Part shown: piece after piece, positions 28,304-36,250 of the stretch
Position numbering within the stretch: the stretch's first letter is position 1
Layout: each line of letters begins with the position of its first letter
Source of the DNA: Sphingomonas sp. NFR15
GTDB taxonomy: Bacteria; Pseudomonadota; Alphaproteobacteria; Sphingomonadales; Sphingomonadaceae
Assembly (NCBI RefSeq): GCF_900103265.1
Contig: NZ_FMWX01000001.1
Location: 62,001-126,000 of the forward strand
Length of the DNA stretch: 64,000 bases
Direction: 5' to 3'
The notes under the pieces: generated by a model
Seen by the model: the letters and a program-made list of their open reading frames with translations, nothing else
Database searches by the model: none
Told to the model about the DNA's origin: nothing
Position numbers and translations under genes: made by a program

Positions 28304-29994
28304 GCCGCCGCGGCCGGACGCACGCTCACCACCTGCATCATGCCGGCGTGCATATGGTAGAGCATGTGGCAGTGGAACGCCCAGTCGCCCACCGCGTCGG
28401 CGGTGAGATCGAAGGTCAGCATGCCGCCGGGCTGTACGTTCACCGTGTGTTTGCGCGGAGCATGATCGCCATGTCCCGTCACCAGTTCGAAGAAGTGGCC
28501 GTGCAGGTGGATCGGGTGGTTCATCATCGTGTCGTTGATGAGCGTGATGCGTACCCGCTCGCCGGCCGTGAACGGAATGGGATCCTTCACTTCGCTAAGC
28601 TTCCTACCGTCGAACGCCCACATGTAGCGTTCCATGTTCCCGGTGAGATGGATCTCCAGCTTGCGAGATGGCGCGCGGCGATCGGGGTTGCGGTCGGTCG
28701 CGATCAAATCGGTATAGACCAGCACCTTGCCACCGACGTCGGCAAGTCCCTGCCCCGGCTCATCGGTCCGGTCGGCGGGCATGGGAGATATCGTTTGTAT
28801 GCCCGGCCCGAGCGGCAGCGCCGGCGCGTTTCGCCGGTCGCGCATTTCCATGTGCATTGAGGACATGTCGATCATATCCGGGTCCATCGCGGCCATGTCC
28901 ATGCCCATGTCCCGCATCGTCGCGAGCGGCCGGTGCCGGAGTGGCGGCGCGATTGCCGGCATGCCGGGCCGTGGTGCAAGCGTCCCGAAAGCCATTCCGG
29001 AACGGTCGATCGCCTCCGCGACGAGCCCAAAGGCGCGCTCCTCGGACGGAACAACGATCACATCGTAGGTTTCGGCATTGGCGATCTGGAACTCGTCCAC
29101 CTCCACGGGCCGTACTGGTAACCCGTCGGCTGCGACCACCAACATTCGCAGGCCGGGAATACGCACGTTGAAGATCGTCATGGCCGCCGCATTGACGAAG
29201 CGTAGCCGCACCCGCTCCCCCGGCCGGAACAGCCCCGTCCAGCCATCCGCCGGCCCCCGGCCATTGACGAGATAGGTGTAGGTAGAACCCGTCACATCGG
29301 AGATGTCGGTCGGATCCATCCGCATCTTGCCCCATCGGCGACGCTCCGCCGGCCCCTGGTCCCGGCCGGCGATCTGGCCCGCCAGCGTCTGCTTCTGGTA
29401 ATTGAAATAGCCACCCTGCTGCTTCAGCCGTTCGAAGATCGTGTGCGGGTGCATCGGGCTGTGATCCGACAACACGACGACATGCTCACGATCATAGCCG
29501 ATCGGATCGGCGCCAGCGGGATCGATCACGATCGGACCGTAATGCCCCATTTGCTCCTGCAGCCCGGAGTGGCTGTGATACCAGTAAGTGCCGGACTGGC
29601 GGATCGGAAATCGATACGTGAAGCGGCTGCCCGCCTTGATGCCGGGGAAGCTGATGCCTGGCACGCCGTCCATCTGGAAGGGCAGCAACACCCCGTGCCA
29701 GTGGATGGACGTGTCCTCGTCCGGCAGATCATTGATGACGGTGAGGCGGACGTCCTGCCCTTCACGCAAGCGAACGAGCGGGCCGGGCACGGTGCCGTTG
29801 ACCCCGATCGCGTGCATCTCGCGGCGGCCGATCCGCAACATCTGGTGCGCGATCCGAAGTTCGATGTCGGTTCCGTTCACGGTCGGCGGCGCGGCGGGAA
29901 GCCCTGGCGACACCGCTGCCGCCCAGCCGGGCCAGCATGCGGTCAGCGCGCCCGCGCTCCCGATCTTCAAGATATCTCTACGCCGAAACGTCAT
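28300..29994 (-). CDS. copA: Copper resistance multicopper oxidase CopA
   Basis: 564 aa. A Tat signal (FRRRDILKIG) directs the folded enzyme to the periplasm. All copper-centre motifs are present: HWH at 98-100, HSH at 140-142, HPIHLHG and the C-terminal HCHMLYHMHAGM containing the Cys, His and Met ligands of the type 1 site. A Met-rich loop (MGMDMAAMDPDMIDMSSMHM) likely binds Cu(I), as in PcoA/CopA. It oxidises Cu(I) to the less toxic Cu(II). The gene lies 38 bp after the CnrH-like sigma factor and overlaps copB by 4 bp. Confidence 0.96.
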   Translation of the reverse strand: MTFRRRDILKIGSAGALTACWPGWAAAVSPGLPAAPPTVNGTDIELRIAHQMLRIGRREMHAIGVNGTVPGPLVRLREGQDVRLTVINDLPDEDTSIHWHGVLLPFQMDGVPGISFPGIKAGSRFTYRFPIRQSGTYWYHSHSGLQEQMGHYGPIVIDPAGADPIGYDREHVVVLSDHSPMHPHTIFERLKQQGGYFNYQKQTLAGQIAGRDQGPAERRRWGKMRMDPTDISDVTGSTYTYLVNGRGPADGWTGLFRPGERVRLRFVNAAAMTIFNVRIPGLRMLVVAADGLPVRPVEVDEFQIANAETYDVIVVPSEERAFGLVAEAIDRSGMAFGTLAPRPGMPAIAPPLRHRPLATMRDMGMDMAAMDPDMIDMSSMHMEMRDRRNAPALPLGPGIQTISPMPADRTDEPGQGLADVGGKVLVYTDLIATDRNPDRRAPSRKLEIHLTGNMERYMWAFDGRKLSEVKDPIPFTAGERVRITLINDTMMNHPIHLHGHFFELVTGHGDHAPRKHTVNVQPGGMLTFDLTADAVGDWAFHCHMLYHMHAGMMQVVSVRPAAAA

Positions 29995-30032
29995 GATGCC
30001 CTTTCCATGCGATCCATACGCGCCGATCTGGC

Positions 30033-30611
30033 TTATCCCTCACCAAGCAGGGCTGTGAGGCGCAAGCGCGCGCGGTACAGCCGGGTCTCGACCGCCTTTT
30101 CGCTGATCTTCAGCGCCGCCGCCGTCTCGGCCTGGCTCAATCCATTCACGGTGCGCAGCAGCAACGTCTCACGTAGCCGTTCGGGCAAACGCGCGATCGC
30201 GGCCCAGGCGCGTTCAAGCTCGATGCGCGCGCCCGCAGCGGCATCGGGCAGCGGCTCGTCGTCCGGCACCGTCTCCTCCTCGCCGCCGACCCCGAACCCG
30301 ATGAACCGGCGCACCGCGCGACGGCGATGCCAGTCGCGCGCGCGGTTGATCGCGATGCGCGCGAGCCAGGGCCGCAGCGGGCGCGACTGATCGAAACCAG
30401 CGAGGTGACGCCACGCGGTGGCAAAACAATCCTGCACCAGATCAAGCGCCTCCTCCGCATCGCCGACGTGCCCACGCATGACACGATACAGCGGATCGCG
30501 ATGGCGACGCATGATCTCACGGAACGCGGCCTGCCCCCCGGCGATGGTGCGAGCGACCAGTTCCCCATCGTCCAACGCCGCAAGGTCGCCGCGCGCCGCG
30601 TCGGCGTTCAC
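30033..30611 (-). CDS. cnrH: CnrH-like ECF RNA polymerase sigma factor
   Basis: 192 aa from a GTG start at 30611 whose GTGA overlaps the stop of the upstream sensor gene; longer frames to 30800 run into that gene and are unlikely. Region 2 is seen in ALDLVQDCFATAWRHLAGFD and PLRPWLARIAINRARDW, region 4 in LPERLRETLLLRTVNGLSQAE and KISEKAVETRLYRARLRL. It is the third gene of a Y-X-H set and directly precedes copA. In Cupriavidus metallidurans CnrH is released from the anti-sigma CnrY when CnrX senses Ni or Co. Here copAB would be the natural target, and copper the likely signal. Confidence 0.9.
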   Translation of the reverse strand: MNADAARGDLAALDDGELVARTIAGGQAAFREIMRRHRDPLYRVMRGHVGDAEEALDLVQDCFATAWRHLAGFDQSRPLRPWLARIAINRARDWHRRRAVRRFIGFGVGGEEETVPDDEPLPDAAAGARIELERAWAAIARLPERLRETLLLRTVNGLSQAETAAALKISEKAVETRLYRARLRLTALLGEG

Positions 30612-31048
30612 CGCGCCGGATCGGTGAGCTTGTCCGCGATGGCCGCGTCGAAGCTCGCCGCCTGATCCGGCCGAAGCACCTGTCGCATCGCGAAGACATG
30701 CGCCAGGGTCTCGCGCTGAAGCGCGCCCATTGCCATGTGCGAGGCATTCACTGCCGCCGCCACGCGCGGACCATAGCCGTGCTCGGCCTTGATCGCCCAC
30801 GCGAGCCGCGCGTTGTCCGCGCGCATCTCGGCCTCCAGCGCCTCGCGGCGCGCGGTATAGTGTCGCTCAAGCGCCTTGATCCGCGCGGCTTGCACGCTGT
30901 CGAGGTGGATGCGGTCGTGGAGCAGCCGATGCAACGCCGCGCCCGGCGGAGCCGACCCCGGCCAGACGAGTCGCCCCACCGCCACCCCGCCGATTGCGGC
31001 GACGAATGCCAGCGCCGTCGTCAGCACGAGCCATAGCCCACGGCTCAT
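30608..31048 (-). CDS. cnrX: CnrX-like periplasmic heavy-metal sensor
   Basis: 146 aa: one N-terminal membrane anchor (about residues 7-29) and a helical periplasmic domain. The five residues known to bind metal in C. metallidurans CnrX (His42, His46, Glu63, His119, Met123) appear here as His40 and His44 (LHRLLHD), Glu61 (KALERHY), His117 and Met121 (LAHVFAMRQ), all at a constant offset of 2. This supports a true metal sensor rather than a general Spy-like chaperone. It overlaps the upstream anti-sigma gene (ATGA) and the downstream sigma gene (GTGA). Whether it prefers Cu, Ni or Co cannot be told from these ligands. Confidence 0.9.
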   Translation of the reverse strand: MSRGLWLVLTTALAFVAAIGGVAVGRLVWPGSAPPGAALHRLLHDRIHLDSVQAARIKALERHYTARREALEAEMRADNARLAWAIKAEHGYGPRVAAAVNASHMAMGALQRETLAHVFAMRQVLRPDQAASFDAAIADKLTDPAR

Positions 31049-31311
31049 TCCACACCGCCCAGCAGCGTCGAGGGCGCCAGCGCGGTATTCACCAGAACGA
31101 CGGACGGCTCGACACCGCGCCCGCCCGGAATGGCCGCGCCGGCGGCGCCCGTGATCGTCGCGACGGCGACCGCGACCAGCATGCCCCCTCGCGCCTGGCG
31201 GCTGGTACGCGCCGTCGCGTCGATCCGGGAGAATACCCCGTTGTCGATCGTCTCCAACGCCGGATGGACGGGTGATCCAGCAAGCGCGCCCAAGGTGTCT
31301 TCAATCGTCAT
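31045..31311 (-). CDS. cnrY: CnrY-like membrane anti-sigma factor
   Basis: 88 aa, close to the 95 aa of CnrY. The N-terminal half is cytoplasmic and would hold the sigma factor; one membrane span is seen at about residues 45-63 (MLVAVAVATITGAAGAAIP) and a short tail lies in the periplasm. The start at 31311 has AGGAG 8 bases upstream; an ATG 6 bases earlier is too close to it. Sequence similarity to CnrY is weak by eye, so the call rests on size, topology, and position first in a Y-X-H set with 4-bp overlaps. It is divergent from copC. Confidence 0.75.
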   Translation of the reverse strand: MTIEDTLGALAGSPVHPALETIDNGVFSRIDATARTSRQARGGMLVAVAVATITGAAGAAIPGGRGVEPSVVLVNTALAPSTLLGGVE

Positions 31312-31441
31312 GGACATCTCTCCTACGCGACCATACGCATCACGCCATGCCACCCCTCAAGGATTTTACGACAGCGGCGAGGGATGCGGCGAGGCCGCGC
31401 GTATTCCGCGGACTGGCACCGGTTCAGCTACGGAGAATCCC
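31312..31441. promoter_or_regulatory. Divergent promoter region between cnrYXH-copAB and copC
   Basis: These 130 bases must hold the promoters of both copper units. I see no standard -35/-10 pair and no EcfG consensus. A search for a shared element recognised by the CnrH-like sigma on both strands would be informative. Confidence 0.45.
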
Positions 31442-31813
31442 ATGCGCCGCCTCATCCTCTCATCAGCCGCCGCAATGCTCATCGCCGCGCCCGCTTTCGC
31501 GCACCCCGACCTCGTTTCCAGCACCCCAGCCGCCGATGCCACGGTGGCGCCGACCAACCGGGTGGAAATCACCTTCTCGGACAAACTGACCGCGCAGTCG
31601 GTCGGCGCCACGCTGGAGATGGTGGATATGCCGGGAATGAGAATGGCGGCGCCCATGAAGATGAAGGCGGCGACAAGCGTAAGCACCGACGGAATGACCC
31701 TCATCGCCACCACTTCCAAGCCATTGCCCAAGGGCACCTACAAGCTAACCTACCACGTCGCATCCGCCGATACACACGGGGTCGATGGAGATCTCGCTTT
31801 CACGGTTCAATAA
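31442..31813 (+). CDS. copC: Periplasmic copper-binding protein CopC
   Basis: 123 aa with signal peptide cut before His21 (AFA/HPDLVSS), which gives the N-terminal His used as a copper ligand. The cupredoxin-like fold signatures are present (NRVEITFSDKLT, KPLPKGTYKLTYHVASADTHG); the DTHG segment carries the other Cu(II) ligands. A Met-rich loop (VDMPGMRMAAPMKMK) may bind Cu(I). GGAGAA precedes the ATG. CopC shuttles copper in the periplasm, usually with the membrane protein CopD, but no copD follows here. Confidence 0.93.
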   Translation: MRRLILSSAAAMLIAAPAFAHPDLVSSTPAADATVAPTNRVEITFSDKLTAQSVGATLEMVDMPGMRMAAPMKMKAATSVSTDGMTLIATTSKPLPKGTYKLTYHVASADTHGVDGDLAFTVQ

Positions 31814-32077
31814 CCCACCCAGGACAAGCGTCTTCAAGCGTCGTGCATCACTGGCGCGTCATCTTCGTCGTGGTCGCGGTCGTCGGTGACAATCGATCGG
31901 CGCGCAACCATTCGGGATCGGAACGTCGCAGTCACGATTGCGCGACATGTCGGCAGGTGATAGCAAATCCTTATAGGAAACCGAGTGTTCGTAAAAAGAA
32001 GGCCGCGCGATGTACGTCGGCTTTCCAAGAGGCATGAGGAGGGGGATGCATTGAGGGCTTCTGCCGCAGCAAGGATA

Positions 32078-34408
32078 ATGTGTCCTTCGCCATTTGCCGT
32101 TCTGATCGCCGCCGCGATGTTCCTCCATGCGCCTGATGCGCGCGCCGACGCCCTTGCGGCGGTCAATCGCAACGGCAGCATCGTCGCGGTCGAAGGGTAC
32201 GGGCCAAACATCGTGCGGATCACGGTCGCAGTCGATCGGGCTCTCGCCACCGCCGCCGCCGGGCCGGGCGTCACCGGGAAAACCGACGACGCCGGCTGGA
32301 AGCACACCACCGACGCCAGCGGCGACGTGTTCCGCTCGGCGGCGCTCTCCGTTGCGGTCGCGGCGCAGCCCTGGCCCAAAGCGCCGACGCAGATGGAGCG
32401 CTATTTCGCGCCGGCGCTGCCCCCGGTATCGGTCACCGTCGCCGGAGCGGATGGCCGCGCGATCACCCGCATGACCGGCTGGGAGATGGCGCCGCAAACC
32501 GTAAACGGCGAGCAGACCTTCCGCGTCGGCGCGAGCTTCACCGATACCGCCGACACCCATTATTACGGCCTCGGTCAGAATCAGGAGGGCGTGCTCGATC
32601 TGCGCGGCCGGACGATCGACTGCCGCCATTATTATGACGCGCCCGCGGGCGAACAGGTCTGCGTCCCGTTTCTCGTCACCAACAAGGGGTACGCGATCCT
32701 GTGGGACAATCCGGCGGCGACCACCGTCTCTCCCGGCCTCCACAACGCCACCCGCTTCCAGAGCCAGGTCGGCGAGCGCGTTTCGTTCTTCGTCATCACT
32801 GGCGCGACCACCGACGCGTTGTATGCCGGGTATCGCCGGCTGACCGGCGCCACGCCGCTGCCCCCGAAGGCTGCGTTCGGACTGATCCAGTCCAAGGCGC
32901 GCTACGAAAGCCAGGCCGAACTGATGAGCATCGCGCAAGGCTATCGCAAGCGCGGCTATCCGCTCGATGCGATGGTGCTCGACTGGTTCTACTGGACGCG
33001 GATGGGGCAGCTCGACATCGATCGCACCTACTTCCCCGATCCCAAGGGCATGAACGAGCAGCTCCATGCAATGGGTCTGCACTCGATCATCAGCGTGTGG
33101 CCCCGCTTCGAGCGGGAATCGCGATATTTCGACATGCTCGCGGCGAAGGGCTGGCTGCTCCACGACAAGGACGGCAAGGCCGTCGATGGCCTCGCGGTGC
33201 GCGCCGACCGCGCCGGCGCGCTGCTCGATTCGACCAATCCGCAAGCGCGGGCGTGGTTCTGGGCGCGAATCCGCGACAACATCCTGAGCCAAGGCTTTGA
33301 TTATACCTGGCTTGATGAGACCGAACCCGATCTCGTACCCGACGGCGCCTTTTATTCGATCGGGTCTGGCGACCGCTATCACAACCTGTTCCCGCTGTTG
33401 CATACATCATCGGTCGCGGAAGGGTCGGCGGCGGATCGTCCGGACTTCCGCAACATGATCCTGTGCCGCGCCGCCTATACCGGTACGCAGGCGAACGGTT
33501 GTCTGTTCTGGTCGTCGGACGTGCAAGCGACGTGGGAGGCGCTGCGGCGGCAGGTGCCGACCGGGTTGGGCTTCACCGCCTCCGGCCTCGCCTATTGGGG
33601 ATCGGACACGGGCGGCTGGCAGACCCCGAGCGGCCCGCCCGCGCCGCGCCCGGTGCTGGTCGATCCGGCCGGCGCGACCGCGATGTCGCCCGACTATCGC
33701 GATTATCCGGAGCTGTTCGTACGGTGGTTCGAGTATAACGCGCTCACACCGACATTGCGCATCCATGGCCAGCGCCCCGGCACCGCGATCTGGGAATATG
33801 GCACGGCGGCCGAGCCGATCCTCGCGCAGTGGCTACGCCTGCGCTATTCGCTGATCCCGTACCTCTACGCGCTGGGCCGCGAGACGTATGAGCGCGGGGC
33901 GCCGTTCATGCGCGCGCTGTTCATGGACTTTCCCGCTGATGCCCAAGCGACGACAATCGGCGATGAATATATGCTGGGCCAGGCGCTGCTCGTCGCCCCC
34001 GTCACCGACCAAGGCGCGACCAGCCGCAAGGTCTATCTCCCCGGCGGCAGCGACTGGTACGACTGGTGGACCAACGCGAAGCTGACGGGCGGCCAGTGGA
34101 TCGACGCTCCCGCCCCGATCGACCGCATCCCCGTGTTCGTCCGCGCCGGGTCGATCATCCCGATCGGCGCGCAGGTGCCAAGCACGGCGACACGCCAGAT
34201 GCTGGAGAAGGTTCGGGTCTATCCGGGGCGCGATGCCAATGCCACGCTCTACGACGATGACGGTGTCTCCAACGCATATCGGGCACGTGGAGGGAAAAGC
34301 GCCGTGCTGCACTGGGACGAAGCGGAGCAACGGCTGACCGCATCGGGTGCATTGCCGACCGGGCAGGCGCTCGGCGGTCTCGTCGAGATCGCCACCGCGC
34401 GCAAATAA
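32078..34408 (+). CDS. Glycoside hydrolase family 31 protein, secreted
   Basis: 776 aa from the ATG at 32078, which has AAGGA upstream and opens a signal peptide ending DARADA. The GH31 catalytic nucleophile is Asp413 in TWLDETEPD and the acid/base is Asp510 in YWGSDTGGW; the substrate-site motif VLDWFYWTRMGQ is also present. GH31 enzymes are alpha-glucosidases, alpha-xylosidases and related enzymes. Given the xylose operon and GH1 neighbour, alpha-xylosidase acting on xyloglucan fragments is plausible, but specificity cannot be decided by eye. The next gene (GH1) follows after 34 bp. Confidence 0.92.
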   Translation: MCPSPFAVLIAAAMFLHAPDARADALAAVNRNGSIVAVEGYGPNIVRITVAVDRALATAAAGPGVTGKTDDAGWKHTTDASGDVFRSAALSVAVAAQPWPKAPTQMERYFAPALPPVSVTVAGADGRAITRMTGWEMAPQTVNGEQTFRVGASFTDTADTHYYGLGQNQEGVLDLRGRTIDCRHYYDAPAGEQVCVPFLVTNKGYAILWDNPAATTVSPGLHNATRFQSQVGERVSFFVITGATTDALYAGYRRLTGATPLPPKAAFGLIQSKARYESQAELMSIAQGYRKRGYPLDAMVLDWFYWTRMGQLDIDRTYFPDPKGMNEQLHAMGLHSIISVWPRFERESRYFDMLAAKGWLLHDKDGKAVDGLAVRADRAGALLDSTNPQARAWFWARIRDNILSQGFDYTWLDETEPDLVPDGAFYSIGSGDRYHNLFPLLHTSSVAEGSAADRPDFRNMILCRAAYTGTQANGCLFWSSDVQATWEALRRQVPTGLGFTASGLAYWGSDTGGWQTPSGPPAPRPVLVDPAGATAMSPDYRDYPELFVRWFEYNALTPTLRIHGQRPGTAIWEYGTAAEPILAQWLRLRYSLIPYLYALGRETYERGAPFMRALFMDFPADAQATTIGDEYMLGQALLVAPVTDQGATSRKVYLPGGSDWYDWWTNAKLTGGQWIDAPAPIDRIPVFVRAGSIIPIGAQVPSTATRQMLEKVRVYPGRDANATLYDDDGVSNAYRARGGKSAVLHWDEAEQRLTASGALPTGQALGGLVEIATARK

Positions 34409-34442
34409 CGCACAAGGCTGTACCCATGAAGGAGAGGATTTG

Positions 34443-35882
34443 ATGGATCGCCGTGAATTCGTCGTGGGGAGCTTTGCGGCGGGAGCCGCCTTGACGGCCG
34501 CATCGAGCGGAGCCGCCGCGCCGAAACCGGCCCAACATGGCACCGACGCATCCGCCTTTCCGCCGGATTTCCTTTGGGGTTGCGCCACCGCAGCCTATCA
34601 GGTCGAAGGTGCCGTGAAGGAAGATGGGCGCGGGCTCACCAACTGGGACGTCTTCTCGCACACGCCCGGCAAGATCGTGAACAACGCGACGGGCGACGTC
34701 GCGAGCGACAGTTATCATCGCTACGGCGAGGACATCGCGCTGATGAAGGATCTCGGCGTGCGCGCCTACCGGATGTCGCTCGCCTGGTCGCGCATTTTCC
34801 CAGAGGGCAAGGGGCAGCCGAACCAGAAAGGCGTCGATCATTATAACCGCGTGATCGACGCGCTGCTCGCCGCCGGCATCGCCCCCTATGTGACGATGTT
34901 CCACTGGGATCTGCCACAGGCGCTCCCCGGTGGCTGGCAGAACCGTGACACCGCCAAAGCCTTCGCCGATTACGCCGGCTTCATGGCGGGCAAACTCTCC
35001 GACCGCGTTCACCATTTCATGACGGTCAACGAGGTGCGCAGCTTCTCAGACCTCGGCCATAAATCCGGTATCCACGCGCCGGGGCTGATGCTTCCGCCAC
35101 GCGAACTCAATCAGGTGCGGCATCACGCGATCCTCGCGCACGGTCTCGGCGTCGGCGCGATCCGCGCGGCCGCGCGCGCCGGAACGCAGGTGGGCGTCGC
35201 CGACAACGCCACCTTCTTCGTGCCCGTGGTCGAAACGCCCGAGCATATCGCCGCGGCGCTGCGCGCGACGCGCCAGGAGAATGCGATGTTCCTCACCGCG
35301 ATCATGGAGGGGCGCTACATGGACTCCTACCTCGCCGACGCCGGCGCCGGCGCGCCGGTGGTGCAGCCAGGCGACATGGCCGCGATCGGCAGTCCGCTCG
35401 ATTTCCTCGCGATCAACGTCTACACCCCATTCTACGTCATGGCCGACGACACGCCCAGCGGCTATTCGGTGTTGCCGCGCTCGCTCCACTCGCCGCGCAT
35501 GCCTTCACCCTGGCTCTATGTCAGCCCGGAGGTCGGCTATTGGTCGGTGCGGAGCGTCAGCGAGCTGTGGAAGCCCAAGGCGATCTTCGTCGCCGAAAAC
35601 GGTTGCTCGGCGGACGACATGGTGACGCCCAACGGGCAAGTGCTCGATCCCGACCGGGTCATGTATCTGCGCAACTGCCTGACGCACTTCCGCCGCGCCA
35701 CCGCCGAAGGCTATCCGCTCAAGGGCTATTTCGTGTGGAGCCTGCTCGACAATTTCGAATGGGCCGACGGCTATACCAACCGCTTCGGCATCCACTATGT
35801 CGATTTCGAAACGCAGAAGCGGACCCCGAAGCTGAGCGCGCATTGGTATAAGGAACTCATCCGCCGCAACGCGCTCGTGTGA
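34443..35882 (+). CDS. Glycoside hydrolase family 1 beta-glucosidase, Tat-exported
   Basis: 479 aa. The N-terminus DRREFVVGSFAAGAALTAA is a twin-arginine type signal, so the enzyme should be exported folded; most bacterial GH1 enzymes are cytosolic. Catalytic residues are Glu197 in MTVNEVRSF and Glu385 in VAENGCS, and FLWGCATAAYQVEGA is the family signature near the N-terminus. The acid/base motif reads NEV where the family normally has NEP. AAGGAGAGG precedes the ATG. It is likely co-transcribed with the GH31 gene, giving two exo-glycosidases in the periplasm. Confidence 0.93.
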   Translation: MDRREFVVGSFAAGAALTAASSGAAAPKPAQHGTDASAFPPDFLWGCATAAYQVEGAVKEDGRGLTNWDVFSHTPGKIVNNATGDVASDSYHRYGEDIALMKDLGVRAYRMSLAWSRIFPEGKGQPNQKGVDHYNRVIDALLAAGIAPYVTMFHWDLPQALPGGWQNRDTAKAFADYAGFMAGKLSDRVHHFMTVNEVRSFSDLGHKSGIHAPGLMLPPRELNQVRHHAILAHGLGVGAIRAAARAGTQVGVADNATFFVPVVETPEHIAAALRATRQENAMFLTAIMEGRYMDSYLADAGAGAPVVQPGDMAAIGSPLDFLAINVYTPFYVMADDTPSGYSVLPRSLHSPRMPSPWLYVSPEVGYWSVRSVSELWKPKAIFVAENGCSADDMVTPNGQVLDPDRVMYLRNCLTHFRRATAEGYPLKGYFVWSLLDNFEWADGYTNRFGIHYVDFETQKRTPKLSAHWYKELIRRNALV

Positions 35883-36250
35883 AAACTCGGGCGCCACGAA
35901 CCCTAGCGATTATGTCGCGTCTCGCGCATTGTGATCTCCCCCTCTCCGCGAGCGCCGCGCTCGGGCGCCGTGTCTAACGACGGCGTCCGGTTCAGCCGCC
36001 GTCGGTGTTCCGTCGTCGCTGTTTAAGGGCAACGTCTTTGATTGACGAGCGTCTGCCGACGCCCGATCGGCCTGGTAGTGGTCCCCTGTGGCGGCCAGCG
36101 TTTCCCGGTCGAGCCGTATTGCAGACGAGGACACGGCGCTCCGGCGGCCCCTTCGAGCGGTTCGCCCGCTATCCTCCGGTTGGATTTGGAGTCCATTGGC
36201 TCTTAAGTTGGGCGGCAATGTGTATCTTCCCGCGTTCCACGGAGACAGCC
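35883..36250. other. 368-bp gap with no gene
   Basis: Between the GH1 and gabD genes. No RNA gene, repeat or strong hairpin is seen. GGAGA lies 7 bases before the gabD ATG. The region presumably holds the gabD promoter, but no consensus is clear. Confidence 0.4.

Noticed and set aside
30612..30800. Longer N-terminus for the sigma factor
   Set aside because: The extra 63 residues are Gly/Arg/Ser-rich and lie over the sensor gene; the GTG at 30611 overlaps the sensor stop exactly as the other genes in the operon do.
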